Source: an uncultured Lachnospiraceae bacterium (lineage in GTDB: Bacteria > Bacillota > Clostridia > Lachnospirales > Lachnospiraceae). Taken from it: a stretch of DNA of 64,000 bases. Below, piece by piece: positions 20,025-27,994 of the stretch (its first letter is position 1; each line of letters opens with the position of its first letter). The stretch covers positions 23,165-87,164 of the forward strand of contig ONNQ01000011.1 in NCBI GenBank assembly GCA_900319245.1. Reading direction: 5' to 3'. Under the pieces are notes generated by a model. The model ran no database searches. It was not told the DNA's origin and saw nothing but the letters and a program-made list of their open reading frames with translations. Made by a program: the position numbers and the translations under genes.

Positions 20025-21461
20025 TCAAATCGATTCCGCAATCTCCCGCAGCGCCCGCGCGGCAGTCTCCACTTCCTCCGGGGTGTTGAACAGCCCAAAG
20101 GAGAATCGCACCGCGCCACTCTTCTCTGTGCCAAGCGCCCTGTGCATCCGCGGCGCACAGTGTGCGCCAGCCCGCACCGCAATTCCATACTCTTGTGCCA
20201 AAAGATCGGCCAACTCCCAGGACTCCAGCCCCGCAAGATTCAAAGCCACAATCGGCATGCTCTCACTTCCGATTCCTGGTCCGTATATCTCAATTCCCGG
20301 AATGTCCGACACCGCCTCGATGAACCGATCTCGCAAAGCAAGTTCCTTAGCATGAATAGCAACTGGTCCTTGCAAATCAAGCTTCATACCATGAATAGCT
20401 CCCGGTCCCTGCGATACAAGCTCCATACCATGAATAGCTCCCGGTCCTTGCAAAGCATCTCCATCCTTCCACTCCTGAATGAACTCCACCGCTGCGGAAA
20501 GTCCCGCAATCCCGTGCCCATTCAGCGTCCCTGCTTCCAGATGAGCCGGATAAGCCTCCGGCTGCCTCTCTTCATAGGAAGAAACACCGGTCCCGCCCGT
20601 CACGAGCGGCACTACATCGATTCCTGGCGACACACACAAGCCGCCGGTTCCCTGCGGCCCGAGCAAGCTTTTGTGCCCGGTGAAGCAGAGCACGTCGATT
20701 CCCATTGCCTCCATGTCAATCGGATACGCGCCCGCAGTCTGCGCCGCGTCCACGATCAGCACCGCACCGCTCCGATGCGCCGCCTGTGCCACTCTGCGGA
20801 TGTCCACCAGCGCCCCGGTCAAGTTGGAGGCGTGTGTGCACACGACCAGATCCACCTCCGGCGTGCAGAGCGCCTCCAACTCCTCATACCGAAGCCGCCC
20901 AGTCCGGTCCACCCCCGCAAACCGCAGCTCCGCGCCACACTCGTCCCGCAATCTATAAAGCGGCCGCAGCACACTATTATGCTCCATCTCCGTTGTCAAA
21001 ACAGTGAGCACCCGACATCCGTCGCAATGTTCCCCAGCTGCCAACCGGCCCGCACCCGCCGGCTTTCTCTCCATGATCTCTGCAGCCACGCCATAAATCG
21101 CCATATTCAGCGCCTGCGTTGCACCCGACGCAAAGACCACCCTCTCCGGATGGGAAAATCCAAACAGAGAAGCCAGTCTCCTTCGCGCCTCCATGATTGT
21201 CCGGTCCGCTCCCAGGTCGCGCTCCGCGTTGCCGCGCGACGCATTGCCAAGAGACCCCAGGGCCTCCACCACCGCCTGCGCGACGCAGGGCGGCTTCTGC
21301 AGAGAAGTCGCCGCCGTATTGAGGTAGATAGACTTCTTAGCGGAAGTCGCCACTGTATTGGGATGTACAGACTTCTTAGCGGAAGTCGCCACTGTATTGG
21401 GATGTACAGACTTCTTAGCGAAAGTCGCCGCCGTATTGAGATAAATGGGTTGGTGGGTCAT
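20025..21461 (-). CDS. Cysteine desulfurase family aminotransferase (class V), with two internal tandem repeats
   Basis: 478 residues from ATG 21461, which overlaps the yedF stop as ATGA. It is a PLP enzyme that takes S (or Se) from cysteine/selenocysteine. The PLP-binding Lys lies in FTGHKSLLGPQGTGG, the active Cys in RAGAHCAPRMH, and the cofactor-contacting strand is LIVDAAQTAG. It resembles the group associated with YedF and SelD (TIGR01977-type). The usual N-terminal motif (YLDNAATS) appears as IYLNTAATS after three extra 13-residue copies encoded by 39-bp units in 21292-21447. A different 13-residue, 39-bp repeat (QGPGAIHGM type, three copies) lies at about 20338-20454 between the two domains. 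Without these inserts it would have normal length, so it is probably functional. Confidence 0.9.
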   Translation of the reverse strand: MTHQPIYLNTAATFAKKSVHPNTVATSAKKSVHPNTVATSAKKSIYLNTAATSLQKPPCVAQAVVEALGSLGNASRGNAERDLGADRTIMEARRRLASLFGFSHPERVVFASGATQALNMAIYGVAAEIMERKPAGAGRLAAGEHCDGCRVLTVLTTEMEHNSVLRPLYRLRDECGAELRFAGVDRTGRLRYEELEALCTPEVDLVVCTHASNLTGALVDIRRVAQAAHRSGAVLIVDAAQTAGAYPIDMEAMGIDVLCFTGHKSLLGPQGTGGLCVSPGIDVVPLVTGGTGVSSYEERQPEAYPAHLEAGTLNGHGIAGLSAAVEFIQEWKDGDALQGPGAIHGMELVSQGPGAIHGMKLDLQGPVAIHAKELALRDRFIEAVSDIPGIEIYGPGIGSESMPIVALNLAGLESWELADLLAQEYGIAVRAGAHCAPRMHRALGTEKSGAVRFSFGLFNTPEEVETAARALREIAESI

Positions 21462-22315
21462 ATTTTGACCACGTTGCCGGCCTCGGCCATGGTCTGCGCG
21501 ATCACGTACATGTTTGTGATGCCGCCCACGCGCAGCTTGTCCTTGAGGCCATAGAAATCCAGACATGTGCCGCAGCTGAGGATCTCCACGCCCTGCGCTT
21601 CCAGCGCCTTGAGGTCCTCGATGGACTCGCTGCCCTCGGTCGTCATGCGCACGCCGCCGTTGAAGAAAAGCACGGTCTGCGGCAGCGCGTCCAGCTGGGT
21701 GAGGGAATAGAGGAAGCTCTTCATCAAAATTTTGCCCAGTTTGGGATCGCCGTTCCCCATCTCGGCGGAACCAATCGCAACGATCACCGGGCCGCGGGCG
21801 GGCGCTGCGCAAATCTGCTGAGCCTGCTCTTCAGCAGACAGGCTACTCTGTGCGCCGCCAGAAAGAGCCGCGCCACTCTGCGCTCCGCCCGAAAGAGCCG
21901 CACCACTCTGCGCTCCGCCTGTAGCAACTGCGCCAGAAAGAGCCGCGCCACTCTGCGCTCCGCCTGTAGCAACTGCACCAGAAAGAGCCGCGCCACTCTG
22001 CGCTCCGCCTGTAGCAACTGCGCCAGAAAGCCCCGCGCCACTCTGCGCTCCGCCTGTAGCAACTGCGCCAGAAAGCCCCGCGCCGCTCTGTGCCGCCGGC
22101 GCCCCTGCCGGCACGATCTCCACGATCCAGCAGCTGCCGTCCGCCTTCACATCCGCTGCCGCGCCCTTTTTCTGCGCCATTCTCTTAAGGTTCTCAACTG
22201 CCGCCTCGTTGTCCACCTGCACCTGCAGCGTCTCGCCGGCCTGCAGCGCATCCAGCGCGCGAATGGCCAGAATCACAGGCTGCGGACAGGGTTTTCCCTT
22301 CGCGTCTATAAACAT
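21458..22315 (-). CDS. yedF: Selenium metabolism protein YedF (TusA domain plus DsrE-like domain) with long Ala/Gly/Ser repeat linker
   Basis: 285 residues from ATG 22315 (GAGGAG 8 bases upstream). Residues 1-75 are a TusA/SirA domain with the sulfur-carrier Cys in GKPCPQPV. The C-terminal domain has PVIVAIGSAEMGNGD and EILSCGTCLDFYGLKDKL, the signature of selenium-associated YedF. The two are joined by about 85 residues of repeats: roughly four AVATGGAQSGA(A/G)LSG units of 15 residues (45 bp), then shortened GAQSGAALSG units, in DNA about 21842-22096. In other YedF proteins this linker is short. The gene is translationally coupled to the cysteine desulfurase, which suggests sulfur or selenium relay from desulfurase to YedF and then to SelD or the hydroxylase. 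Confidence 0.92.
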   Translation of the reverse strand: MFIDAKGKPCPQPVILAIRALDALQAGETLQVQVDNEAAVENLKRMAQKKGAAADVKADGSCWIVEIVPAGAPAAQSGAGLSGAVATGGAQSGAGLSGAVATGGAQSGAALSGAVATGGAQSGAALSGAVATGGAQSGAALSGGAQSGAALSGGAQSSLSAEEQAQQICAAPARGPVIVAIGSAEMGNGDPKLGKILMKSFLYSLTQLDALPQTVLFFNGGVRMTTEGSESIEDLKALEAQGVEILSCGTCLDFYGLKDKLRVGGITNMYVIAQTMAEAGNVVKI

Positions 22316-22477
22316 AATGCTTGCTCCTCTGCTGTCAACTATATTGTATGGCCAAGCCGTGCGCACCTTGGGACGTGCGTCTTGCACGTGCTTACGGTGT
22401 CCACTCGCCACATTCGTGTTACAATGACTCTACAGAGTTATTATATTCATGTACGATACATCGTGCATAGCAATTTT

Positions 22478-22491
22478 TTGACAAGCTTGTC
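22478..22491. promoter_or_regulatory. TTGACA box within a 12-bp palindrome upstream of yqeC
   Basis: In the 272-bp divergent region between yedF and yqeC, TTGACA at 22478-22483 overlaps the perfect palindrome GACAAG/CTTGTC (22480-22491). A -10 at the correct spacing is weak, so the promoter is uncertain; an operator is possible. Confidence 0.35.
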
Positions 22492-22587
22492 TCACATTAC
22501 CTCTATACGATTGGTCAAAATACTCCCACCACAACATTTGTACCAATCCCGTTCCCTGGCCTGTGAAATTGCCTGTGAGGTGCTCCC

Positions 22588-23556
22588 ATGACAAACGACG
22601 ATAAACGAACATTGACCGCACAGGGCGGCCAACCTTTCTATTATGAACTTGCGCATGCGGCGCAGTCCTCTTTGCAGCCCGCCTCCTTGGCGGACGCACT
22701 CGGCGTGCGCCCCGGCATCACGGCCATCATCGGCAGCGGCGGCAAAACATCGCTCCTCCGCTCACTTTCCCGCGACCTGTCTCACGAACTGCCCAGCGAG
22801 GTGTCCCGCGAGATGTCTCACGAACTGCCCAGCGAGGTGTCTCGCGAGATGCCCTGCGAGATGCCCTGCGAACAGGCCCGGCAACTCTCTCACGGATCCT
22901 CCCACAGCCGATCGGGCCGCGGCAGCCGCATTCTTCTGACAACCACCACACACATCCTGCCATTTCAGGATCTGCCGTGTCTGCGGGTCTCATCGGAAGA
23001 GACTTCTTCCTGGGTGCGGGAGCAGCTTGCCGAATTTGATGTATCTGTGAAGGAAGTCTGTTTTGGAAGTGGGCTTTTACCAGAGAATAGTGACTCCCGT
23101 TTATCTTTCAACCCCAAACTCTCCGCGCCGGGATTTCCCCTGTATGAGCTGCTGCCTGCGGCGGACTATATTTTGACAGAGGCGGATGGGGCCCGGCATC
23201 ACTATATGAAGGCGCACGCGCACTACGAGCCGGTGATTCCGGATCGGTGCGGGCGGACGATTCTGGTCATAGGGGCGCAGGGATTCGGGATGAAAGTGGC
23301 GGAGGCGGTGCACCGGCCGGAGCTTTTCTGCCGGTTGACCGGAACGCAGCCAGGCGACATCGTGACGCCGGCCCTCTATGCAGAGTTCCTGCGACGGGAA
23401 GTGGAAGGTGGACTCGCTTTCGACTGTATCCTCATGAATGGGGTCAGTTGCGAGCAAAGACGTGATTGCGCGGCAGAATTTGCCGCAGAATTTACAGAAA
23501 AAATGGCAGGCCAATTCAGCGGGCCCGTCGTCCTGGCGGCGCTCCCGCTGGCGTGA
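22588..23556 (+). CDS. yqeC: Selenium-dependent hydroxylase accessory protein YqeC
   Basis: 322 residues from ATG 22588 (GAGGTG upstream), transcribed divergently from yedF. YqeC occurs with SelD-dependent molybdenum hydroxylases; its chemistry is unproven. Seen here: a P-loop-like IGSGGKTSLL near residue 50, LLTTTTHI, ILTEADGARHHYMKAHAHYEPVIP (strongly conserved in the family), and VIGAQGFGM. Directly after the P-loop there is a foreign repeat of about 40 residues, (S/C)RE(M)SHELPSEV units of 12 residues from 36-bp DNA units at about 22770-22872. Convergent with the small membrane gene at 23746. Confidence 0.9.
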   Translation: MTNDDKRTLTAQGGQPFYYELAHAAQSSLQPASLADALGVRPGITAIIGSGGKTSLLRSLSRDLSHELPSEVSREMSHELPSEVSREMPCEMPCEQARQLSHGSSHSRSGRGSRILLTTTTHILPFQDLPCLRVSSEETSSWVREQLAEFDVSVKEVCFGSGLLPENSDSRLSFNPKLSAPGFPLYELLPAADYILTEADGARHHYMKAHAHYEPVIPDRCGRTILVIGAQGFGMKVAEAVHRPELFCRLTGTQPGDIVTPALYAEFLRREVEGGLAFDCILMNGVSCEQRRDCAAEFAAEFTEKMAGQFSGPVVLAALPLA

Positions 23557-23745
23557 CCCATTCTCCTACAAGGTCATTTCATCTCGATCGTGATCTGCAG
23601 CATTGCCTTTTCCTCCTCGCTTTCTGAATCCTCAATTTCCTGTGTTGTATACGTACCTGCGGACACACTCTCTTCTCCTTCTGCCTCCTGCTGCATGGCC
23701 TCCATTCCTTGTCGATATATCAAGCAATAATGGCCGTTTATAGAT

Positions 23746-23973
23746 TCACACGACTCTGCCTGCCAGGGCAGCAATTCCTGCGATGCCGATGATCACAATC
23801 AGCGGCAGGAAGGCAAGTGCCATGCCGAATGCTGCAACTGAAAGGACGCCGAGCAGCACATAACCGATGATTCCAAACACGATGCCGAGCATCTTGCCCA
23901 CTATTTTGAACAGGAATCCGGTCACTTTAAAAAGCACAAACATCATTAAAACAAGAATCATAATTTCCATCAT
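23746..23973 (-). CDS. Small hydrophobic membrane protein
   Basis: 75 residues with two or three membrane segments covering nearly the whole chain and a Gly-rich middle (IGKMLGIVFGIIG type). AAGGAGG lies 8 bases before the paired ATGATG start at 23973, so translation is well supported. It sits 38 bases downstream of mocA on the same strand and may belong to the mocA-yqeB unit. No named family is recognised. Confidence 0.6.
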   Translation of the reverse strand: MMEIMILVLMMFVLFKVTGFLFKIVGKMLGIVFGIIGYVLLGVLSVAAFGMALAFLPLIVIIGIAGIAALAGRVV

Positions 23974-24011
23974 TATTGAGTCCTCCTTGACTATCTATTC
24001 ATAGACTTTTG

Positions 24012-24824
24012 TCAAATTCTTCTGCGATCACAGGGTCGCCCTATGATCGCTCCCTCGCACACTGCCTCCAATTCTGCCAGTGCCTCTGGCGTGTCCACGT
24101 CCATCAGCTCGTACGGGCTGCCGGCTTCCACAACCAGCACTTGCATTCCCGCGCCTCGCGCGGCTTCGTCTCGCAGCAAACTCGCACCGCCCCGGTTTCC
24201 TTCTAGCGCGCAAAGTGCGTCGAACATCGCTGCCGGGAACAAGATCGGATTTCCGCCCTCCTGCTTCCATCCCAACCTGCAGACTACGCATTTTCCAGCG
24301 TTCTCATTGCCAAAACACTGCTCTTTAGCACTTCCTTGGGCCTGCTTCCAAGCTTTTTCCCAAACTTGCAGCATCTTTCTTACAGACTCCTCTGTCAGAA
24401 GCGGCTGATCGCCCGCCACGAACAGGCAGGCATCCGGATTGTGCTGATTGTCCGTCTCATTCAAATTGCCCGATTTGTCCAGATTGCTCTGCACATCACG
24501 GCCAATCAGGCCATTCGAAGCGCCCCTGCTTCCAGCTGTCACCGCACACAGCCCTGCGCGAATTGTATCGCTGCGCAGCGCGCCGTCGTGCCGCACGCAG
24601 GGAATCTGCAAGTTCCTGCACAAGGCTTCCACCGCCGGCCAGCGGGTCACGACCACCATCTCACAGAATTCTTCTGCGGGGAGGACCTGCAAAACCCGCG
24701 CCAATACAGCCATCCCACCGAGCGGTGCAAGAAGCTTGCCGCCCCTCTGCGGGCCGAATCGCTTTCCCTCGCCCGAAGCCATGACGACGCATGCAATTTG
24801 AGGGTTCTTCTCGCTCATCTTCAT
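24012..24824 (-). CDS. mocA: Molybdenum cofactor cytidylyltransferase-like nucleotidyltransferase (MocA/MobA family)
   Basis: 270 residues. The start at 24824 shares one base with the yqeB stop (TGATG). A GT-A fold nucleotidyltransferase that would attach CMP (or GMP) to molybdopterin for the hydroxylase. VVMASGEGKRFGPQRGGKLLAPLGG is the nucleotide-binding N-terminus with its Lys (given as several short blocks: MASGEGKRFG and KLLAPLGG). DACLFVAGDQPLLT holds the metal-binding Asp, GGNPILFP the substrate loop, and DVDTPEAL the C-terminal Asp. About 25 residues between RAGL and CLFVAGDQP (Asn/Asp-rich) look inserted. Cytidylyl specificity is inferred from the SDMH context. Confidence 0.88.
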   Translation of the reverse strand: MKMSEKNPQIACVVMASGEGKRFGPQRGGKLLAPLGGMAVLARVLQVLPAEEFCEMVVVTRWPAVEALCRNLQIPCVRHDGALRSDTIRAGLCAVTAGSRGASNGLIGRDVQSNLDKSGNLNETDNQHNPDACLFVAGDQPLLTEESVRKMLQVWEKAWKQAQGSAKEQCFGNENAGKCVVCRLGWKQEGGNPILFPAAMFDALCALEGNRGGASLLRDEAARGAGMQVLVVEAGSPYELMDVDTPEALAELEAVCEGAIIGRPCDRRRI

Positions 24825-25768
24825 CACCTGCGAAGCCTTCCGCTTCTCCACGCCTCAATCGCCATCAAAACACTGTTCCCTATACTTCTCGACTTATCCG
24901 AAATTGTAAAGCAGTTCTGCCGCTGATCCGGCCTGGGATCAATATCCGCCGCCTTCATGTGCACAGGAACGATCGTCCCGTCTCGAAGAATGCCCCGAAG
25001 GATGCCGGTCAGCGTCGCCTCTACCGGCACACGCTCTCCTTTTTCTGTCTCTACGAACGCGATCACATCGCCTTTGTTCACGCTGTCGCCAATTGCGCGA
25101 ACACATCTGAAAACGCCGGCCGTTGTCGTATGCATAACCCGGTCCGCCGCATGGCCGGCAATGGATCCCGGCACACCAGTATTGGGAAGTGCGCTTCCCG
25201 AGAGAATCAGCCGGCCCAGGTTGTGGCCGCGCATGGTCTCAATGACCACGTCCACGTCTGCGATGCTTCTCGCTGACATGCTTTCTGCTGCCGCCTCCGC
25301 GTTTTCCGGCTCGGCGCTTCCCAGCTCCGAACTCCCTGGCTCCGCGCTGTCTGCTTCCGCGCTTCCCGCAACAAATCCCGGTCCCAGCGCAATCGTAAGC
25401 GGTGCCATATCATGGTGCGTACCAAGATTTCTTTTGGCAAGGATCGCGTCCACGACGACCGTCGGCTGCAAAGTCCGAATAAATGATCCATCGGGGTCGA
25501 CCATAACAGCCACTTTGCCGGAACTGATGATCTGCAGAGCCTCTTCCGTACTGTTCGCCAGGATTCCTTCCATGCCTTCAACCACAGCGCTTCCATCATA
25601 TACGGCTTCGCTGATCGCAACTGCGTGGCGAATTGCCGTCGGCTGCGCGACCTCCAGCGCAATCACCGGATAGCCCGCCATCCACAGGGCGTAGATCACG
25701 CCGGTCGCCAGATCGCCCGCACCTCTCACAATAATCAACGAGTCTTCATTTTTAGTGCCATTTCCCAT
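24824..25768 (-). CDS. yqeB: Selenium-dependent molybdenum cofactor biosynthesis protein YqeB
   Basis: 314 residues from ATG 25768 (GGGAG upstream). YqeB is a marker of selenium-dependent molybdenum hydroxylase systems; a role in cofactor maturation is accepted from context. Recognisable: IVRGAGDLATGVIYALW at the N-terminus (Rossmann-like), QPTAIRHAVAISEAVYDG, VDAILAKRNLGT, ALGPGFVAG and the C-terminal half with PVEATLTGILRGILRDG. After GPGFVAG there is an Ala/Glu/Ser-rich insert (AEPGSSELGSAEPENAEA type, DNA about 25287-25375) in a place where the family is compact. Coupled to mocA. Confidence 0.92.
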   Translation of the reverse strand: MGNGTKNEDSLIIVRGAGDLATGVIYALWMAGYPVIALEVAQPTAIRHAVAISEAVYDGSAVVEGMEGILANSTEEALQIISSGKVAVMVDPDGSFIRTLQPTVVVDAILAKRNLGTHHDMAPLTIALGPGFVAGSAEADSAEPGSSELGSAEPENAEAAAESMSARSIADVDVVIETMRGHNLGRLILSGSALPNTGVPGSIAGHAADRVMHTTTAGVFRCVRAIGDSVNKGDVIAFVETEKGERVPVEATLTGILRGILRDGTIVPVHMKAADIDPRPDQRQNCFTISDKSRSIGNSVLMAIEAWRSGRLRR

Positions 25769-25820
25769 CTCTGTCTCCCGCTTCGATCACAGGGTCGCTC
25801 TGTGAGTTCACCCTGTGCGT

Positions 25821-26546
25821 TCACTGCCTTCCAAAACCGATCAGGTCCTTCACCACCTCCGACGCGATCAGAAGGCCTGCGGCCGACGGCGTGAACGCCG
25901 AACTGCCCGGCACGTCCTTGCGGCCGGCCTCCGGGTCGGCCTCGATCCGGCCGAGCGGCTTCATGGGCTCTTCTTTGGAATAGACCACTTTGAGTTTTCG
26001 CACGCCGCGCTTTTTGAGCTCCCGCCGCATGACTCTCGCAAGCGGGTCCACCGACGTCTTGTAGATGTCCGCCACCTCGAATTTGGACGGGTCGAGCTTG
26101 TTGCCCGCGCCCATGCTGCTGATCACGGGGACGCCCGCCTGCTGCGCGCGCAGGATGATCTCGATTTTGGCCGTGACCGTGTCCACCGCGTCCACGACGT
26201 AATCGTACCGGCTAAAATCGAACTGGTCCGCCGTCTCGGGCAGGAAAAAGCACTTGCGCAGCGTCACCTGCGCCTCCGGATTGATGTCCGCGATCCGCTC
26301 CGCCATCGCCTCGGTCTTGTCCCGGCCGATGGTCTTCCAGGTCGCGATGATCTGCCGGTTCAGGTTCGTGACGCTGACCACGTCCCGGTCCACGAGCTCG
26401 AACGCCCCGACGCCGCTCCGCGCGAGCGCCTCCGCCACATAGCCGCCGACCCCGCCGACGCCAAAAATCACCACCCTGCTGCCCCACAGCTTCTCCATCG
26501 CATCCGCGCCGAGCAGCAGCTCCGTCCGTGTAAACTGATTCTCCAC
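25821..26546 (-). CDS. tcdA: tRNA threonylcarbamoyladenosine dehydratase (TcdA, E1-like)
   Basis: 241 residues starting at GTG 26546, supported by AGGAGG 8 bases upstream. An ATP-dependent E1-like enzyme that cyclises t6A at position 37 of ANN-decoding tRNAs. Motifs: FGVGGVGGYVAEALARSG (nucleotide-binding glycine loop), DRDVVSVTNLNRQ, VVDAVDTVTAK, SSMGAGNKLDP and DPLARVMRRELKKRG, typical of TcdA rather than MoeB or ThiF. Length is normal. Probably unrelated in function to the selenium genes next to it. Confidence 0.93.
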   Translation of the reverse strand: MENQFTRTELLLGADAMEKLWGSRVVIFGVGGVGGYVAEALARSGVGAFELVDRDVVSVTNLNRQIIATWKTIGRDKTEAMAERIADINPEAQVTLRKCFFLPETADQFDFSRYDYVVDAVDTVTAKIEIILRAQQAGVPVISSMGAGNKLDPSKFEVADIYKTSVDPLARVMRRELKKRGVRKLKVVYSKEEPMKPLGRIEADPEAGRKDVPGSSAFTPSAAGLLIASEVVKDLIGFGRQ

Positions 26547-26803
26547 TGTACAATCCTCCTGGCCGCTGTGCACTCATAGAATGAAACGTAATTGATTCAT
26601 CAAAATTACATTTGTTTGCATATCGTTCTCCGCCATTGTAGCATGTTTTCGCGCACGGATGCACAACCATGTGGTATACTGGTTGCAGCAAATACCGGCA
26701 TCGCACAGCTATGATGCGTGCTGCGGGCGACAAACAGCAGTTTTGAATTGACGTAAAACCAGACCACATTGCATTACGAACACCTTAGGAGGTTTTACTG
26801 AAC

Positions 26804-27826
26804 ATGCGAAAACATGCTGTTATTTTTATGCTTATAATGTCTCTCATCGCTGCGTGCCTGCTCGCAGGGTGCGCTGGCCGCGGCGATTCTTCCCACACGC
26901 CGTCTTCACAGGGCGAACCCTCTTCCGAGGAGGCGTCAGGCGAATCGAACGGTGCATCAACCACCCCGTCATCCGGAGCGCCGTCCGGCGAAGTATCCAA
27001 CGAATCCGCTGTGAGCGATTGGGGCACGGCCGGCAATTATGACGCCTCCACCACGTCCAATGCCTCCGCCGCCTCCACCTTCAGCCAGGTTCTGGTCGAC
27101 CGGGAGGATCTGTATTTTGCCATCCGGGATGTGAAGGAGGACAGCGTTCTCGGCTACAGCTGGCAGGTCTATGTGGAGAATCGCACGGCCAAAAATCTGA
27201 TGTTTTCTTTTGAGAAGGTGGCCGTCAACGGCGTCATGTGCGACCCCTATTGGGCTGAAGTCATCGCGGCCGGCAAGAAAGGCAACTGCGAGATCATCTG
27301 GCTCCAGGATTCTCTCACGCAGCGGCAGATTGCGGACATTCGCAAGGTCGAATTCACGCTGAACATCTATAACGACGACGATTATACCGAAGCGCCGCTC
27401 ATGCACGACCCATTTACGGTCTACCCGACTGGGCATGACACCTCCTCTTTCACGCCCGACAGGCGCACCCCCGCTGCGTCGGACCACGTCCTTGTCGACA
27501 ACGACGATTGCACGGTCACCGTGACGAGTTTTGACCCTGGCAACAGCTGGGGCTATGTCATGCATCTCTACATCGTCAACAAGACCGACCAGGATCTGGT
27601 TTTCAGTGCGCAGAACATGTCGCTGAACGATACGGCGTGCGACGCCTACTGGGCGGAGATCGTCACGGCCGGCAACGCCGCCTATTCCGCCGTCCTGTGG
27701 GACAAGGGCCTGCTCGCAGAGAATGCGATCACAGAGGTCCGGGAAATCACCTTCCCGCTTTGTGTCTTTTCGGATCAAAACATCGCCGAACCTCTCGTCG
27801 ACGAGACCTTCCGCCTCGCTCCGTGA
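26804..27826 (+). CDS. Lipoprotein with two tandem related domains
   Basis: 340 residues, ATG 26804 with AGGAGG 11 bases upstream. The signal sequence ends in the lipobox LLAGC, so it should be a membrane-anchored lipoprotein. A Ser/Gly/Glu-rich linker covers residues about 25-95. Two homologous domains of about 110 residues follow; each has DPYWAE/DAYWAE, a V(N/L)G/ND(V/T)xCD stretch, and IAE/ITEVRxxxF(T/P)LxI(Y/F) near its end. The repeat within one chain suggests an internal duplication. Function is unknown; a similar fold is common in secreted proteins of gut Firmicutes. Confidence 0.75.
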   Translation: MRKHAVIFMLIMSLIAACLLAGCAGRGDSSHTPSSQGEPSSEEASGESNGASTTPSSGAPSGEVSNESAVSDWGTAGNYDASTTSNASAASTFSQVLVDREDLYFAIRDVKEDSVLGYSWQVYVENRTAKNLMFSFEKVAVNGVMCDPYWAEVIAAGKKGNCEIIWLQDSLTQRQIADIRKVEFTLNIYNDDDYTEAPLMHDPFTVYPTGHDTSSFTPDRRTPAASDHVLVDNDDCTVTVTSFDPGNSWGYVMHLYIVNKTDQDLVFSAQNMSLNDTACDAYWAEIVTAGNAAYSAVLWDKGLLAENAITEVREITFPLCVFSDQNIAEPLVDETFRLAP

Positions 27827-27994
27827 CTTCGCAATTTTCAACGGCGGCTAACCTGTGGTATGATAGTGCCAACATCGAAGGGGCCCCGCATCAAAGGCCG
27901 TATGACAGTTCGACCATTTGGAGTATTTTGACATAGAGGACAGTCGTTGGAGGAACGAAAGCAGGTCGTTCGCTCCGAAATGAGAGGAGAAAAA

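Noticed and set aside
22382-22699. Short frames in the yedF-yqeC divergent region
   Set aside because: No ribosome site; they overlap the promoter region and the start of yqeC.
23574-23774. Possible 66-codon gene downstream of the small membrane protein
   Set aside because: It starts with TTG inside the membrane gene, has no clear ribosome site, and its sequence is acidic and without features; the later ATG gives only 43 residues.
25769-25820. Small hairpin-like repeats of CACAGGGT/ACCCTGTG between yqeB and tcdA as a terminator
   Set aside because: Pairing is short, interrupted and without a T run; recorded only as part of the 15-bp direct repeat.
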